The notes beneath the pieces were generated by a model. It was not told the origin of the DNA and searched no databases. It saw nothing but the letters and a program-made list of their open reading frames with translations. Shown piece after piece: positions 1-8,853 of a DNA stretch of 64,000 nt. Numbering within the stretch: position 1 is the first letter of the stretch; every line of letters starts with the position of its first letter. The position numbers were made by a program, and so were the translations under genes. Origin of the DNA: Kitasatospora sp. NBC_00240. GTDB lineage: Bacteria > Actinomycetota > Actinomycetes > Streptomycetales > Streptomycetaceae. The stretch is taken from positions 3,100,001-3,164,000 of the forward strand of contig NZ_JAPEMU010000001.1 in NCBI RefSeq assembly GCF_026342405.1. The letters are read 5' to 3'.

Positions 1-228
1 GAGGCCTGGGAGGCCAACCGCCTGGTGGCGAAGGGCAAGATCCACCCGACCCTGTCCAAGGTCTACACCCTCGACGAGACCGGCCAGGCCGCGCTCGACG
101 TCCACCAGAACAAGCACCAGGGCAAGGTCGGTGTGCTCTGCCTGGCCCCGTCCGAGGGCCTGGGCGTGCGGGACCACGAGCTGCGCGAGAAGCACCTGCC
201 GGCGATCAACCGCTTCAGGGACATCTGA
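1..228 (+). CDS. ccr: crotonyl-CoA carboxylase/reductase, C-terminal end (partial)
   Basis: Only the last 75 codons are inside the window; the frame is open from base 1. The tail (EAWEANRLVAKGKIHP, then VYTLDETGQAALDVHQ and GKVGVLCLAP) matches the C-terminus of the MDR-type crotonyl-CoA carboxylase/reductase, where the enzyme swings back into the NADPH domain. The enzyme carboxylates crotonyl-CoA to ethylmalonyl-CoA with NADPH and CO2, the entry step of the ethylmalonyl-CoA pathway. The stop overlaps the next start by one base (TGATG), so the mutase is probably translationally coupled. The family is assigned from a short tail, but the context strongly agrees. Confidence 0.85.
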   Translation, partial: EAWEANRLVAKGKIHPTLSKVYTLDETGQAALDVHQNKHQGKVGVLCLAPSEGLGVRDHELREKHLPAINRFRDI

Positions 229-2267
229 TGGCAGAGCCGAGCGAGCGGATCGTGCGTGACCGGCCCTGGCTGATGCGCACCTACGCGGGACACTCCACCG
301 CGAGCGACTCCAACGCGCTGTACCGCAAGAACCTCGCCAAGGGGCAGACCGGCCTCTCGGTGGCCTTCGACCTGCCGACCCAGACGGGCTACGACTCCGA
401 CCACGTCCTCGCCCGCGGCGAGGTCGGCCGGGTCGGCGTCCCGGTGGGCCACGTCGGGGACATGCGGACCCTGTTCGACGGCATCCCGCTCGAACAGACC
501 AACACCTCGATGACGATCAACGCCACCGCGATGTGGCTGCTGGCGCTCTACCAGGTGGTCGCCGAGGAGCAGGGCGCCGACATCGCCAAGCTCACCGGCA
601 CCACCCAGAACGACATCGTCAAGGAGTACCTCTCGCGCGGGACGCACGTCTTCCCGCCCGGCCCGTCCGTCCGACTAATCACCGACATGATCGCCTACAC
701 GGTCGGCAACATCCCCAAGTGGAACCCGATCAACATCTGCAGCTACCACCTGCAGGAGGCCGGGGCCACCCCGGTCCAGGAGATCGCCTACGCGATGTGC
801 ACCGCGATCTCCGTGCTGGACGCCGTCCGCGACTCCGGCCAGGTGCCGGCCGAGCGGATGGGCGAGGTGGTCGCCCGGATCTCCTTCTTCGTGAACGCCG
901 GCGTGCGCTTCGTCGAGGAGATGTGCAAGATGCGCGCCTTCGCCCAGCTCTGGGAGAAGGTCACCCTGGAGCGCTACGGCATCCAGGACGCCAAGCAGCG
1001 CCGGTTCCGGTACGGCGTGCAGGTCAACTCGCTCGGCCTGACCGAGGCCCAGCCGGAGAACAACGTCCAGCGGATCGTCCTGGAGATGCTGGCCGTCACC
1101 CTCTCCAAGGACGCCCGCGCCCGCGCCGTCCAGCTGCCGGCCTGGAACGAGGCCCTCGGCCTGCCCCGCCCGTGGGACCAGCAGTGGTCGCTGCGGATCC
1201 AGCAGGTGCTGGCCTACGAGTCCGACCTGCTGGAGTACGGCGACATCTTCAACGGCTCCGAGGTCATCGAGACCAAGACGGCCGCGCTGCTGGCCGGCGC
1301 CGAGGCGGAGATCGCCAAGGTGCTGGAGATGGGCGGGGTCATCCCGGCCGTCGAGTCCGGCTACCTGAAGTCCAACCTGGTCTCCTCGCACGCCGAGCGG
1401 CGGGCCAGGATCGAGTCCGGCGAGGACAAGATCGTCGGGGTCAACTGCTTCGACACCACCGAGGAGAGCCCGCTCACGGCCGACCTCGACACCGCGATCA
1501 TGGTGGTCGACCCGGCCTCCGAGCAGTCGGTGCTGGGCGCGCTCAAGAAGTGGCGGGAGAACCGCGACGAGAGCGCCGTCCAGAGCGCCCTGGAGCAGCT
1601 GCGGGCGACCGCGGTCACCTCGGACAACCTGATGCCCGCCACGCTGGCCTGCGCCCGCGCGGGGGTCACCACCGGCGAGTGGTCCTTCGCCCTGCGGGAC
1701 GTCTTCGGTGAGTACCGCGCGCCCACCGGCGTCGGAGGCGCCCCGGTCGCGGTCGCGGCCGAGCCCGGCGGCGAGCTGGCCGCCGTCCGCGAGGCGGTGG
1801 CCGCCACGGCCGCCGAGCTGGGCGCCGGCAAGCTGCGCCTGCTGGTCGGCAAGCCCGGCCTGGACGGGCACTCCAACGGCGCCGAGCAGATCGCCGTCCG
1901 GGCCCGCGACGCCGGCTTCGAGGTGGTCTACCAGGGCATCCGGCTGACGCCCGAGCAGATCGTCTCCGCCGCCGTCGCGGAGGACGTGCACTGCGTGGGT
2001 CTGTCGATCCTTTCCGGGGCGCACCCGGAGCTGGTGCCCGACGTCCTGAACCGCCTGCGGCGGGCCGGGGTGGAGGATGTCCCCGTGATCGTGGGTGGCA
2101 TCATCCCGGCAGCGGACGGCGAGGCCCTCAAGGCCGCCGGCGTCGCTGCCGTGTTCACCCCGAAGGACTTCGGCATCACCACCATCATCGGCCGGATCGT
2201 GGACGAGATCCGGCTGGCCAACAGGCTCCAGCCCTGGACGCCGACCACCGCCGCGTCCACCAGCTGA
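228..2267 (+). CDS. meaA: ethylmalonyl-CoA mutase (MeaA), B12-dependent
   Basis: 679 aa, cytosolic adenosylcobalamin enzyme converting (2R)-ethylmalonyl-CoA to methylsuccinyl-CoA. The large N-terminal part (about residues 1-500) is the methylmalonyl-CoA-mutase-type TIM barrel; the C-terminal cobalamin-binding domain (about 535-665) carries the base-off motif D546-x-H548-x-x-G551 in LVGKPGLDGHSNG. In this family one chain holds both catalytic and B12 domains. Starts at the ATG that overlaps the ccr stop. It lies between ccr and the malyl-CoA lyase gene, the usual actinobacterial arrangement, which favours ethylmalonyl-CoA over methylmalonyl-CoA as substrate. Its B12 need links it to the cobalamin operon at 11.9-18.6 kb. 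Confidence 0.93.
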   Translation: MAEPSERIVRDRPWLMRTYAGHSTASDSNALYRKNLAKGQTGLSVAFDLPTQTGYDSDHVLARGEVGRVGVPVGHVGDMRTLFDGIPLEQTNTSMTINATAMWLLALYQVVAEEQGADIAKLTGTTQNDIVKEYLSRGTHVFPPGPSVRLITDMIAYTVGNIPKWNPINICSYHLQEAGATPVQEIAYAMCTAISVLDAVRDSGQVPAERMGEVVARISFFVNAGVRFVEEMCKMRAFAQLWEKVTLERYGIQDAKQRRFRYGVQVNSLGLTEAQPENNVQRIVLEMLAVTLSKDARARAVQLPAWNEALGLPRPWDQQWSLRIQQVLAYESDLLEYGDIFNGSEVIETKTAALLAGAEAEIAKVLEMGGVIPAVESGYLKSNLVSSHAERRARIESGEDKIVGVNCFDTTEESPLTADLDTAIMVVDPASEQSVLGALKKWRENRDESAVQSALEQLRATAVTSDNLMPATLACARAGVTTGEWSFALRDVFGEYRAPTGVGGAPVAVAAEPGGELAAVREAVAATAAELGAGKLRLLVGKPGLDGHSNGAEQIAVRARDAGFEVVYQGIRLTPEQIVSAAVAEDVHCVGLSILSGAHPELVPDVLNRLRRAGVEDVPVIVGGIIPAADGEALKAAGVAAVFTPKDFGITTIIGRIVDEIRLANRLQPWTPTTAASTS

Positions 2268-2292
2268 CCCCGGAAGGAACTGACCCACCCTC

Positions 2293-3279
2293 ATGAGCAC
2301 CCCTCACCCGTCGCCCGCCGCCAGCTACGACAGGCTCCGCCCCCGCCGCTCCTGCCTCGCCGTACCGGGCAGCAACCCGCGCTTCCTGGAGAAGGCCCAG
2401 GGCCTGCCCGCCGACCAGGTCTTCCTCGACCTGGAGGACGCCTGCGCCCCGCTGGTCAAGGAGAGCGCCCGGCACAACATCGTCGACGCCCTGAACAACG
2501 GCGACTGGGGCAAGAAGACCAAGGTCGTCCGGGTCAACGACTGGACCACCCACTGGACCTACCGCGACGTGATCACCGTCGTCGAGGGCGCCGGCCCGAA
2601 CCTGGACTGCATCATGCTGCCCAAGGTCCAGGACGCCACCCAGGTCAAGGCCCTCGACCTGCTGCTCACCCAGATCGAGAAGACCATGGGCTTCGAGGTC
2701 GGCAAGATCGGCATCGAGGCGCAGATCGAGAACGCCAAGGGCCTGGTCAACGTCGACGAGATCGCCGCCGCCTCGCCCCGGCTGGAGACCATCATCTTCG
2801 GCCCGGCCGACTTCATGGCCTCGATCAACATGAAGACCCTGGTGGTCGGCCAGCAGCCCCCCGGCTACCCGGCGGACGCCTACCACTACATCCTGATGCG
2901 CATCCTGATGGCCGCCCGCACCCACGACCTGCAGGCCATCGACGGCCCCTACCTGCAGATCCGCAACGCCGAGGGCTACCGCGAGGTGGCCGGCCGCGCC
3001 GCCGCACTCGGCTTCGACGGCAAGTGGGTCCTGCACCCCGACCAGGTCGCCGCCGCGAACGAGATCTTCTCGCCCTCGCAGGAGGACTACGACCACGCCG
3101 AACTGATCCTGGACGCCTACGACTGGTGCACCTCCGAGGCCGGCGGCGCCAAGGGCTCCGCGATGCTCGGCGACGAGATGATCGACGAGGCCAGCCGCAA
3201 GATGGCCCTGGTCATCGCGGGCAAGGGCCGCGCCGCCGGCTTCGAGCGCACCTCGAAGTTCGAGCCCCCGCAGTCCTGA
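2293..3279 (+). CDS. mcl: HpcH/HpaI aldolase family: L-malyl-CoA / beta-methylmalyl-CoA lyase
   Basis: 328 aa, CitE-like TIM barrel. Visible family features are the N-terminal AVPGSNPRFLEKA loop, the acidic stretch VFLDLEDACAP, and the metal site in GIEAQIENAKG and IIFGPADFMAS. In the ethylmalonyl-CoA pathway it cleaves beta-methylmalyl-CoA to glyoxylate and propionyl-CoA and can act on malyl-CoA. It starts 25 bases after meaA behind GGAAGGAA, and is followed 34 bases later by the MaoC gene, so it is co-transcribed with the pathway. The substrate is inferred from operon context; citrate lyase beta is a less likely reading because no citrate-lyase partners are present. Confidence 0.88.
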   Translation: MSTPHPSPAASYDRLRPRRSCLAVPGSNPRFLEKAQGLPADQVFLDLEDACAPLVKESARHNIVDALNNGDWGKKTKVVRVNDWTTHWTYRDVITVVEGAGPNLDCIMLPKVQDATQVKALDLLLTQIEKTMGFEVGKIGIEAQIENAKGLVNVDEIAAASPRLETIIFGPADFMASINMKTLVVGQQPPGYPADAYHYILMRILMAARTHDLQAIDGPYLQIRNAEGYREVAGRAAALGFDGKWVLHPDQVAAANEIFSPSQEDYDHAELILDAYDWCTSEAGGAKGSAMLGDEMIDEASRKMALVIAGKGRAAGFERTSKFEPPQS

Positions 3280-3313
3280 GCCCCGCCCGCACCCCTGCCT
3301 CTAAGGACACCCC

Positions 3314-3817
3314 ATGCAGTTCGGACGCACCTACGAAGAGTTCGAGGTCGGCGCGCTCTACAAGCACTGGCCGGGAAAGACCGTCACCGAGTACGACGAC
3401 CACCTCTTCTGCCTGCTCACCATGAACCACCACCCGCTCCACCTGGACACCAACTACGCCGAGAAGACCACCGACTTCGGCCGCAACGTCGTCGTCGGCA
3501 ACTACATCTACTCACTGCTGCTCGGCATGTCCGTCCCCGACGTCTCCGGCAAGGCGATCGCCAACCTGGAGATCGAGTCGCTGCGCCACGTCGCGCCGAC
3601 CTTCCACGGCGACACGATCTACGGCGAGACCGTCGTCCTCGACAAGTGGCCGTCCAAGTCCAAGGACGACCGCGGCATCGTCCATGTCGAGACCAAGGGC
3701 TACAAGCAGGACGGCACGGTCGTCTGCATCTTCCGCCGCAAGGTGATGGTGCCGACCGAGACCTACATCAAGGCCCGCGGCGGCGAACAGCCCGGCCGTC
3801 CCGAGCCCCTGTCCTAG
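3314..3817 (+). CDS. MaoC-like dehydratase, probable mesaconyl-CoA hydratase
   Basis: 167 aa, single hot-dog fold of the MaoC/(R)-specific hydratase family. The helix region reads FCLLTMNHHPLHLDTNY; in classical R-hydratases the equivalent is D-x-N-P-L-H-x-D, so Asn and His stand where the catalytic Asp and Asn usually are. I would treat this as a lineage feature rather than damage. Expected role: hydration of mesaconyl-C1-CoA to beta-methylmalyl-CoA, directly upstream of the lyase reaction. Start ATG follows AAGGACACCCC. The call rests on family plus position between the lyase and the acyl-CoA dehydrogenase. Confidence 0.82.
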   Translation: MQFGRTYEEFEVGALYKHWPGKTVTEYDDHLFCLLTMNHHPLHLDTNYAEKTTDFGRNVVVGNYIYSLLLGMSVPDVSGKAIANLEIESLRHVAPTFHGDTIYGETVVLDKWPSKSKDDRGIVHVETKGYKQDGTVVCIFRRKVMVPTETYIKARGGEQPGRPEPLS

Positions 3818-4033
3818 CAACGACCCCGGCCCCGGCCCCACCCGGGGCCGGCCCCCAGGACCCCGGAACGAGGGGCCGCCGTCATCGGCCGCTCTCCGGT
3901 CACGGGGGGCTCCACGGAAGTCACGCCCGTGGAGCCCCCTGTACCCCCTCCCTGCACCGCCGCCGTACCCCCGCAGCACGCACGCCCCGTACCCCCACCC
4001 TCTTTTTTTCCTTTGCATGACAGGAGCCGCACG

Positions 4034-5236
4034 ATGGGACGCCTCGCACAGACCGACGGCCTCACCGAGATCCAGCGGGACATCCTCGCCACCGTGCGGG
4101 ACTTTGTCGACAAGGAGATCATCCCGGTCGCCACCGAGCTGGAGCACAAGGACGAGTACCCGACCGCCATCGTCGAGGGGATGAAGCAGCTGGGCCTCTT
4201 CGGCCTGACCATCCCCGAGGAGTACGGCGGCCTCGGCGAGTCGCTGCTCACCTACGCCCTGGTGGTGGAGGAGATCGCCCGCGGCTGGATGTCCGTCTCC
4301 GGCATCGTCAACACGCACTTCATCGTGGCGCACATGATCAACGCGCACGGCACCCAGGAGCAGAAGGACTACTTCCTGCCGAAGATGGCGGCCGGCGAGA
4401 TCCGCGGCGCCTTCTCGATGTCGGAGCCGGGCCTCGGCTCCGACGTCGCGGCGATCTCCACCAAGGGCGTCAAGGACGGGGACTTCTACGTCCTCAACGG
4501 CCAGAAGATGTGGCTGACCAACGGCGGCACCTCCACCCTGGTCGCGGTCCTCTGCAAGACCGACGAGGGCGGCAGCACGCCGTACCGCAACATGACCACC
4601 TTCCTGATCGAGAAGACGCCCGGCTTCGGCCCGAACCCGACCGTCCCCGGCCTCACCGTGCCCGGGAAGATCGAGAAGATGGGCTACAAGGGCGTCGACA
4701 CCACCGAGCTGGTGCTGCAGGACGTCCGGATCCCGGCCGACCGGATCCTCGGCGGCGTCCCCGGCAAGGGCTTCTACCAGATGATGGACGGCGTCGAGGT
4801 CGGCCGGGTCAACGTGGCCGCCCGTGGCTGCGGTGTCGCCCGCCGTGCCTTCGAGCTGGGCATCTCCTACGCCCAGCAGCGCTCGACCTTCGGCAAGAAG
4901 ATCTCCGAGCACCAGGCCATCCAGTTCAAGCTGGCCGAGATGGCCACCAAGGTCGAGGCCGCGCACCAGATGATGGTGATGGCCGCCCGCAAGAAGGACA
5001 GCGGCGAGCGCAACGACCTGGAGGCAGGCATGGCCAAGTACCTCGCCTCCGAGTACTGCAAGGAGGTCGTGGAGGACTCCTTCCGCATCCACGGCGGCTA
5101 CGGCTTCTCCAAGGAGTACGAGATCGAGCGCCTCTACCGGGAGGCTCCGATGCTGCTCATCGGTGAAGGAACCGCGGAGATCCAGAAGATGATCGTGGGA
5201 CGTCGCCTGCTGGAGGAGTACCGACTCGCCGACTGA
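4034..5236 (+). CDS. acyl-CoA dehydrogenase, probable (2S)-methylsuccinyl-CoA dehydrogenase
   Basis: 400 aa flavoprotein of standard acyl-CoA dehydrogenase length. Seen: the FAD/substrate loop MSEPGLGSDVAAIS, the C-terminal FAD-binding segment RSTFGKKISEHQ, and RIHGGYGFSKEYEIER. E378 in IGEGTAEIQ aligns with the catalytic base of medium-chain enzymes. The frame is open further upstream, but the ATG at 4034 has a good AGGAG and begins the conserved part. As the last gene of the operon it should oxidise methylsuccinyl-CoA to mesaconyl-CoA. The proteobacterial methylsuccinyl-CoA dehydrogenase carries an N-terminal extension that is absent here. A 216-base spacer separates it from the MaoC gene, so it may have its own promoter. 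Confidence 0.85.
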   Translation: MGRLAQTDGLTEIQRDILATVRDFVDKEIIPVATELEHKDEYPTAIVEGMKQLGLFGLTIPEEYGGLGESLLTYALVVEEIARGWMSVSGIVNTHFIVAHMINAHGTQEQKDYFLPKMAAGEIRGAFSMSEPGLGSDVAAISTKGVKDGDFYVLNGQKMWLTNGGTSTLVAVLCKTDEGGSTPYRNMTTFLIEKTPGFGPNPTVPGLTVPGKIEKMGYKGVDTTELVLQDVRIPADRILGGVPGKGFYQMMDGVEVGRVNVAARGCGVARRAFELGISYAQQRSTFGKKISEHQAIQFKLAEMATKVEAAHQMMVMAARKKDSGERNDLEAGMAKYLASEYCKEVVEDSFRIHGGYGFSKEYEIERLYREAPMLLIGEGTAEIQKMIVGRRLLEEYRLAD

Positions 5237-5347
5237 CCGGAGCAATTCCGGTTGACGGCCGGTGGACGGGCGTGCGGGCCCGACCCGGCACCGCCGTACC
5301 CCCGTACCCCGGCCTGGTCCGCCGCGGGTCGGTACGGCGCCAGGGGG

Positions 5348-5391
5348 GCGGCCGCAGGGCGCATGTCAGTAGGTATGCGCCCTGCGGCCGC
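5348..5391. terminator. perfect 17-bp hairpin after the ethylmalonyl-CoA operon
   Basis: Arms 5348-5364 and 5375-5391 are exact reverse complements (GCGGCCGCAGGGCGCAT) around a 10-base loop. There is no clear U tract, as is common for actinobacterial hairpin terminators. It sits 111 bases after the acyl-CoA dehydrogenase stop. Confidence 0.7.
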
Positions 5392-5456
5392 TTCTGCACG
5401 CCCCCGCGCACACACCCATTGGGCTGAGACATGGGTCACCCGAATCTGCGGACCCC

Positions 5457-5485
5457 TTGGGAACCGAACCGGGTCGAGCTACGGT
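5457..5485 (+). promoter_or_regulatory. candidate housekeeping promoter for psd-pssA
   Basis: TTGGGA at 5457-5462 and TACGGT at 5480-5485 are separated by 17 bases, fitting an HrdB-type -35/-10 pair. It lies between the hairpin at 5348-5391 and the psd start at 5664, in a 427-base gap with no gene. Assigned by eye only; a long leader of about 170 bases would result. Confidence 0.35.
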
Positions 5486-5663
5486 CGTACACATAGCAGG
5501 GGCACCCCCGCGCAGCCCAGGACAGATGAACGAGCAGGCGGGTTGCCCACCCACCGTGTGCTCCCGATAGCATCCACCGGGACAGCACAGCCGTCCCTTT
5601 ATCACTCGATCCCCGCGGTGGCCCCCGTCCAGCGGCCATGATCCCCCGCGACTAAGGTCTTCG

Positions 5664-6356
5664 ATGCCCATCAGCCCGTCCCCTCACACCTCCGTCACGG
5701 ACCGCGATGCCCTCGCCGCTCCGACGGCCGGTCGGCGACCCCGCGTGACCATCGCGCGCGGAGCCACCCCCTGGTTCGTCCCCACCCTGGCCACGGCCGC
5801 TCTCACCACCGCCCTCACCAGGCGGAGCGGGAAGTGGGCCCTGGCGGCGGTACCGGCCTGTGCGCTCAGCGCGGGCATGCTGTGGTTCTTCCGCGACCCC
5901 GAGCGTGAGATCAGCACCGGCCGAGTGATCTCGCCCGCCGACGGCGTGGTGCAGAGCATCGACGCCTGGCCGGACGGCCGCACCCGGGTGGCGATCTTCA
6001 TGAGCCCGCTGAACGTCCACGTGAACCGGGCTCCCCTGCCCGGCACGGTGACCTCGGTCGAGCACGTCGCCGGCGGGTTCGTGCCGGCGTTCAACAAGGA
6101 CAGCGACCAGAACGAACGTGTCGTGTGGCACTTCGACACCGAGCTCGGCGACATCGAGATGGTGCAGATCGCGGGGGCCGTGGCCCGCCGGATCGTGCCG
6201 TACGTGAACGCGGGCACCAAGGTCGAGCAGGGCGAGCGGATCGGTCTGATCCGCTTCGGCTCCCGCGTCGACACCTACCTGCCGGCCGGCGTCGAGGTCG
6301 GCGTCGAGGTCGGCCAGAAGACCACTGCCGGGGTGACACGCCTTGACCGTGACTGA
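5664..6356 (+). CDS. psd: phosphatidylserine decarboxylase proenzyme, short type
   Basis: 230 aa. Decarboxylates phosphatidylserine to phosphatidylethanolamine at the membrane. Two hydrophobic segments near residues 35-80 are followed by WFFRDPER and ISPADGVV. The motif MSPLNVHVNRAPLPG is typical of the short actinobacterial/archaeal form. The self-cleavage Gly-Ser that yields the pyruvoyl group is in IRFGSRVDTY (S200). The gene overlaps pssA by 14 bases, so the two membrane-lipid enzymes are coupled. The ATG at 5664 has only a weak ribosome site; no better start is visible. Confidence 0.93.
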   Translation: MPISPSPHTSVTDRDALAAPTAGRRPRVTIARGATPWFVPTLATAALTTALTRRSGKWALAAVPACALSAGMLWFFRDPEREISTGRVISPADGVVQSIDAWPDGRTRVAIFMSPLNVHVNRAPLPGTVTSVEHVAGGFVPAFNKDSDQNERVVWHFDTELGDIEMVQIAGAVARRIVPYVNAGTKVEQGERIGLIRFGSRVDTYLPAGVEVGVEVGQKTTAGVTRLDRD

Positions 6357-7236
6357 TCCTGAGACGATCGCGGGTCTGGACGACGAGGAGACGGAGCTGC
6401 GTCGCCGCCGCTGGGCGCGCGACCGCGAGCTGCGCGCTCCGCGTTCGCCCCAGCACCTGTCCACCGCTGACTTCCTGACCCTGGGGAACGCCGTCTGCGG
6501 CTTCCTGGCGATCTACTCGATCACCACCGGGGTCCTGGTCCCGCACATCACCAACCCGGACGCCGCGCCGGACCGGCACAGCGCCGCCACCGCCGTGGTG
6601 CTGCTGCTCATCGGCTCGATGTGCGACCTGTTCGACGGCCTGGTGGCACGCAAGCTGCGTTCCTCCGCGCTCGGCGCCGAACTGGACAACCTGGCCGACC
6701 TGATCAGCTTCGGCATCGCGCCGGCCTACTTCGTCGCGGTCTGGGGCATGGTCTCGCCGGGCTCCGACAGCCGGCTGTCGGCCCTGATCGCCCTCACGGT
6801 GCTGCTCTCGGTGGTGCTGCGGCTCGCCCGCTTCTCCGCCGTGAAGATGCGCCCAGGGGTCTTCCAGGGCATGCCCTGCCCGATGGGTGCGATGACGGTG
6901 ATCGCCATCGTGCTGCTGGACCCGCCGTTCCTGCCGGGCCTGCTGGCCATCGCCGGTACCGCGTACCTGATGATGAGCCGGATCGAGTACCCGAAGCCGC
7001 AGGGCCTGCTGGCCACCGCGACGCTCTGCTGGATCGTCGTCAGCATCGGCTGCCTGGCCGCCTGGGCCACCGGCCTGCCGGGTGGCGACACCCTGCTGCA
7101 CATCGGCGCCTTCGCCCAGATCGCGCTGGCCGCGATGGCCCCGCTGCTGGTCATCCGCCGCAAGGTCGGCCAGAAGGTCGGCGACGTCCGCGCCCGCCGC
7201 GCGGAGTCCCGCCTCGGCTGCGACGGCGAGCTGTAG
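6343..7236 (+). CDS. pssA: CDP-diacylglycerol--serine O-phosphatidyltransferase
   Basis: 297 aa integral membrane protein making phosphatidylserine from CDP-diacylglycerol and serine, supplying the substrate of the overlapping psd. The CDP-alcohol phosphotransferase signature is seen as D95-LF-D98-G-LV-A102-R103, then G111, D115 and D119 (CDLFDGLVAR, LGAELDNLADL). About six to eight hydrophobic helices follow. The N-terminal 45 residues are charged and cytosolic. Start is TTG at 6343 behind GGGTGA; GTG at 6349 is an alternative. The frame ends 14 bases before a perfect hairpin. Confidence 0.93.
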   Translation: MTVTDPETIAGLDDEETELRRRRWARDRELRAPRSPQHLSTADFLTLGNAVCGFLAIYSITTGVLVPHITNPDAAPDRHSAATAVVLLLIGSMCDLFDGLVARKLRSSALGAELDNLADLISFGIAPAYFVAVWGMVSPGSDSRLSALIALTVLLSVVLRLARFSAVKMRPGVFQGMPCPMGAMTVIAIVLLDPPFLPGLLAIAGTAYLMMSRIEYPKPQGLLATATLCWIVVSIGCLAAWATGLPGGDTLLHIGAFAQIALAAMAPLLVIRRKVGQKVGDVRARRAESRLGCDGEL

Positions 7237-7250
7237 CGGTACCGCACCAC

Positions 7251-7290
7251 CACGAAGGGCCCGGATCCACCAGGATCCGGGCCCTTCGTG
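7251..7290. terminator. perfect 18-bp hairpin between convergent genes
   Basis: Arms 7251-7268 and 7273-7290 (CACGAAGGGCCCGGATCC and its exact complement) with a 4-base loop. It lies between pssA on the plus strand and the 501-aa gene on the minus strand, so it can stop transcription from both sides. Confidence 0.85.
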
Positions 7291-7347
7291 CTGTGTCCGG
7301 GGCCGGGCGGGCGGCGTCCGGCCCACCGGGCCGGGCCGCCCACGGGG

Positions 7348-8853
7348 CTACGCGCCGCCGTTGTGGACCGAGAAGGCCGAGCGGCGGGCCGCCCGGGCCA
7401 CCGCCGGGTCGGGGTGCACGCCGGAGACGGCGGTCAGCACGGAGGCCGCGCGCGGGTGCCCGGACTGCCGGGCGCGGGCGAAGAGCCGGACCGGGTCGCC
7501 GGCCGAGGCGCCCTCGACGTGCCCGACCAGCAGTCCGGTCTCGCCGTGGTCCAGGACGGCGGCGGCGGTGTCGACCCAGAGCCAGGCGGCGTCCTCCGCG
7601 CCCAGCACGTCGGCCGGTGAGACGCCCTCCTCGTCCGACTGCTCGGCGAGCCACAGCAGCGCGTAGGGGCGCAGCACGGGCTGGTCGACGGCGGCCCTGA
7701 CCGCCTGCTCGGCGGTGCCGCCGGCCACCCGCAGCGCCTCGAAGGCGAGGCCGCGCACCAGCGCGTCGTCGCCCTGGGCCGCGTCGAGCAGCTCGGCGAC
7801 GGCGCGGTCCACCGGCCGGGCCGCGACCCAGGCGCGGTACTCGGCGCGGGCCGGGCCCGGGGAGTAGTCGGCGCAGGCGTTCAGGAGTTCCAGCGCGCTC
7901 TGCTCGATGTGCCCGGCGGCGGTCTGTGCGACCGTGCAGATCTCCTCCAGCTTGGCGCGCACCGCCCAGTGGCCGAGTGGGGAGAGTTCGGCGGCCTCGT
8001 CCAGGCGGATCACCGCGCCGACGGCCGCCAGGCCGTCCAGCATCCAGTCCAGCACCGCGGCGACGTCGGAGGGCGCCGGCGGGGTGTCGACCTGGGGCTC
8101 GCGGCAGGTGCCGCGGACGGCCGACACGGCGGAGGCCGCGTGCGGGACGGGCGACAGCGAGAGCAGGCCGGTGCCGGCGCCCATCCGGCGCTCGTCCAGA
8201 CCGCGGCGCAGCAGCTCCATCAGCTCGCCGTCGGAGACCGGGCCGTCCACCAGGTGGAGGAAGGACAGCAGCTGCGGGGCCTGGTCGACGGCCTGCCCGG
8301 CGAGCACCGCGAAGACACCGCGCAGGGCGGCCGGCGGTACGGGGGCGAGCAGTGTCCAGGCGTCGAAGAGCGCGGACCAGCCGCGGACGACGGCCTCGTC
8401 GTCGTGCTCCCAGGCGTGCAGGCGCCAGCCGGGGGCGGCGCCGCCGTCGCGGGGCTCGATCAGCCCGACCAGCAGGGCCTGGCCCCAGGCCTTGGCGGCG
8501 GCGCCGACGGTCATGGCGAGCGCGCGGCCGGCGGCGCGGGCGTCCTCGGGGAGGAGTTCGCCGCGCTTGTCGACCTGCTCCAGCTCGCCGGCCCAGCGGG
8601 CGATCCGGACGGCGTCGACGAGCATCCGCCGGGCCAGCGGGGCCAGCTCGGCGGGGGCGGGGAAGCCTTCGGGTACAGGTGTGCGCCCGCGACCGGGAGC
8701 CGGTGCGGGGCCACGGCGGCGAGGTGCGCCGGGAGTGCCCGGGCGCGCACCGTCGGGACGGTGGGCCGTACCGGGCAGACGGGTCACCGTCGCGCCGGTA
8801 CCGATCGTCGGCGGGAGCGGGGCATCACGGTCGCGCGGGTTCCGAGACGTCAC
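7348..8853 (-). CDS. conserved actinobacterial protein of unknown function, helical-repeat-like
   Basis: 501 aa. I do not recognise a characterised domain. The first 70 residues are basic and rich in Pro, Gly and Arg (probably disordered). From about residue 75 the chain is almost wholly alpha-helical and rich in Ala and Leu, with repeated AxALxxL-type helices, resembling ARM/HEAT-like solenoids. No signal peptide or membrane segment is seen. The start is GTG at 8853 behind GGGAAGA. It converges with pssA across the 7251-7290 hairpin. Confidence 0.7.
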   Translation of the reverse strand: MTSRNPRDRDAPLPPTIGTGATVTRLPGTAHRPDGARPGTPGAPRRRGPAPAPGRGRTPVPEGFPAPAELAPLARRMLVDAVRIARWAGELEQVDKRGELLPEDARAAGRALAMTVGAAAKAWGQALLVGLIEPRDGGAAPGWRLHAWEHDDEAVVRGWSALFDAWTLLAPVPPAALRGVFAVLAGQAVDQAPQLLSFLHLVDGPVSDGELMELLRRGLDERRMGAGTGLLSLSPVPHAASAVSAVRGTCREPQVDTPPAPSDVAAVLDWMLDGLAAVGAVIRLDEAAELSPLGHWAVRAKLEEICTVAQTAAGHIEQSALELLNACADYSPGPARAEYRAWVAARPVDRAVAELLDAAQGDDALVRGLAFEALRVAGGTAEQAVRAAVDQPVLRPYALLWLAEQSDEEGVSPADVLGAEDAAWLWVDTAAAVLDHGETGLLVGHVEGASAGDPVRLFARARQSGHPRAASVLTAVSGVHPDPAVARAARRSAFSVHNGGA

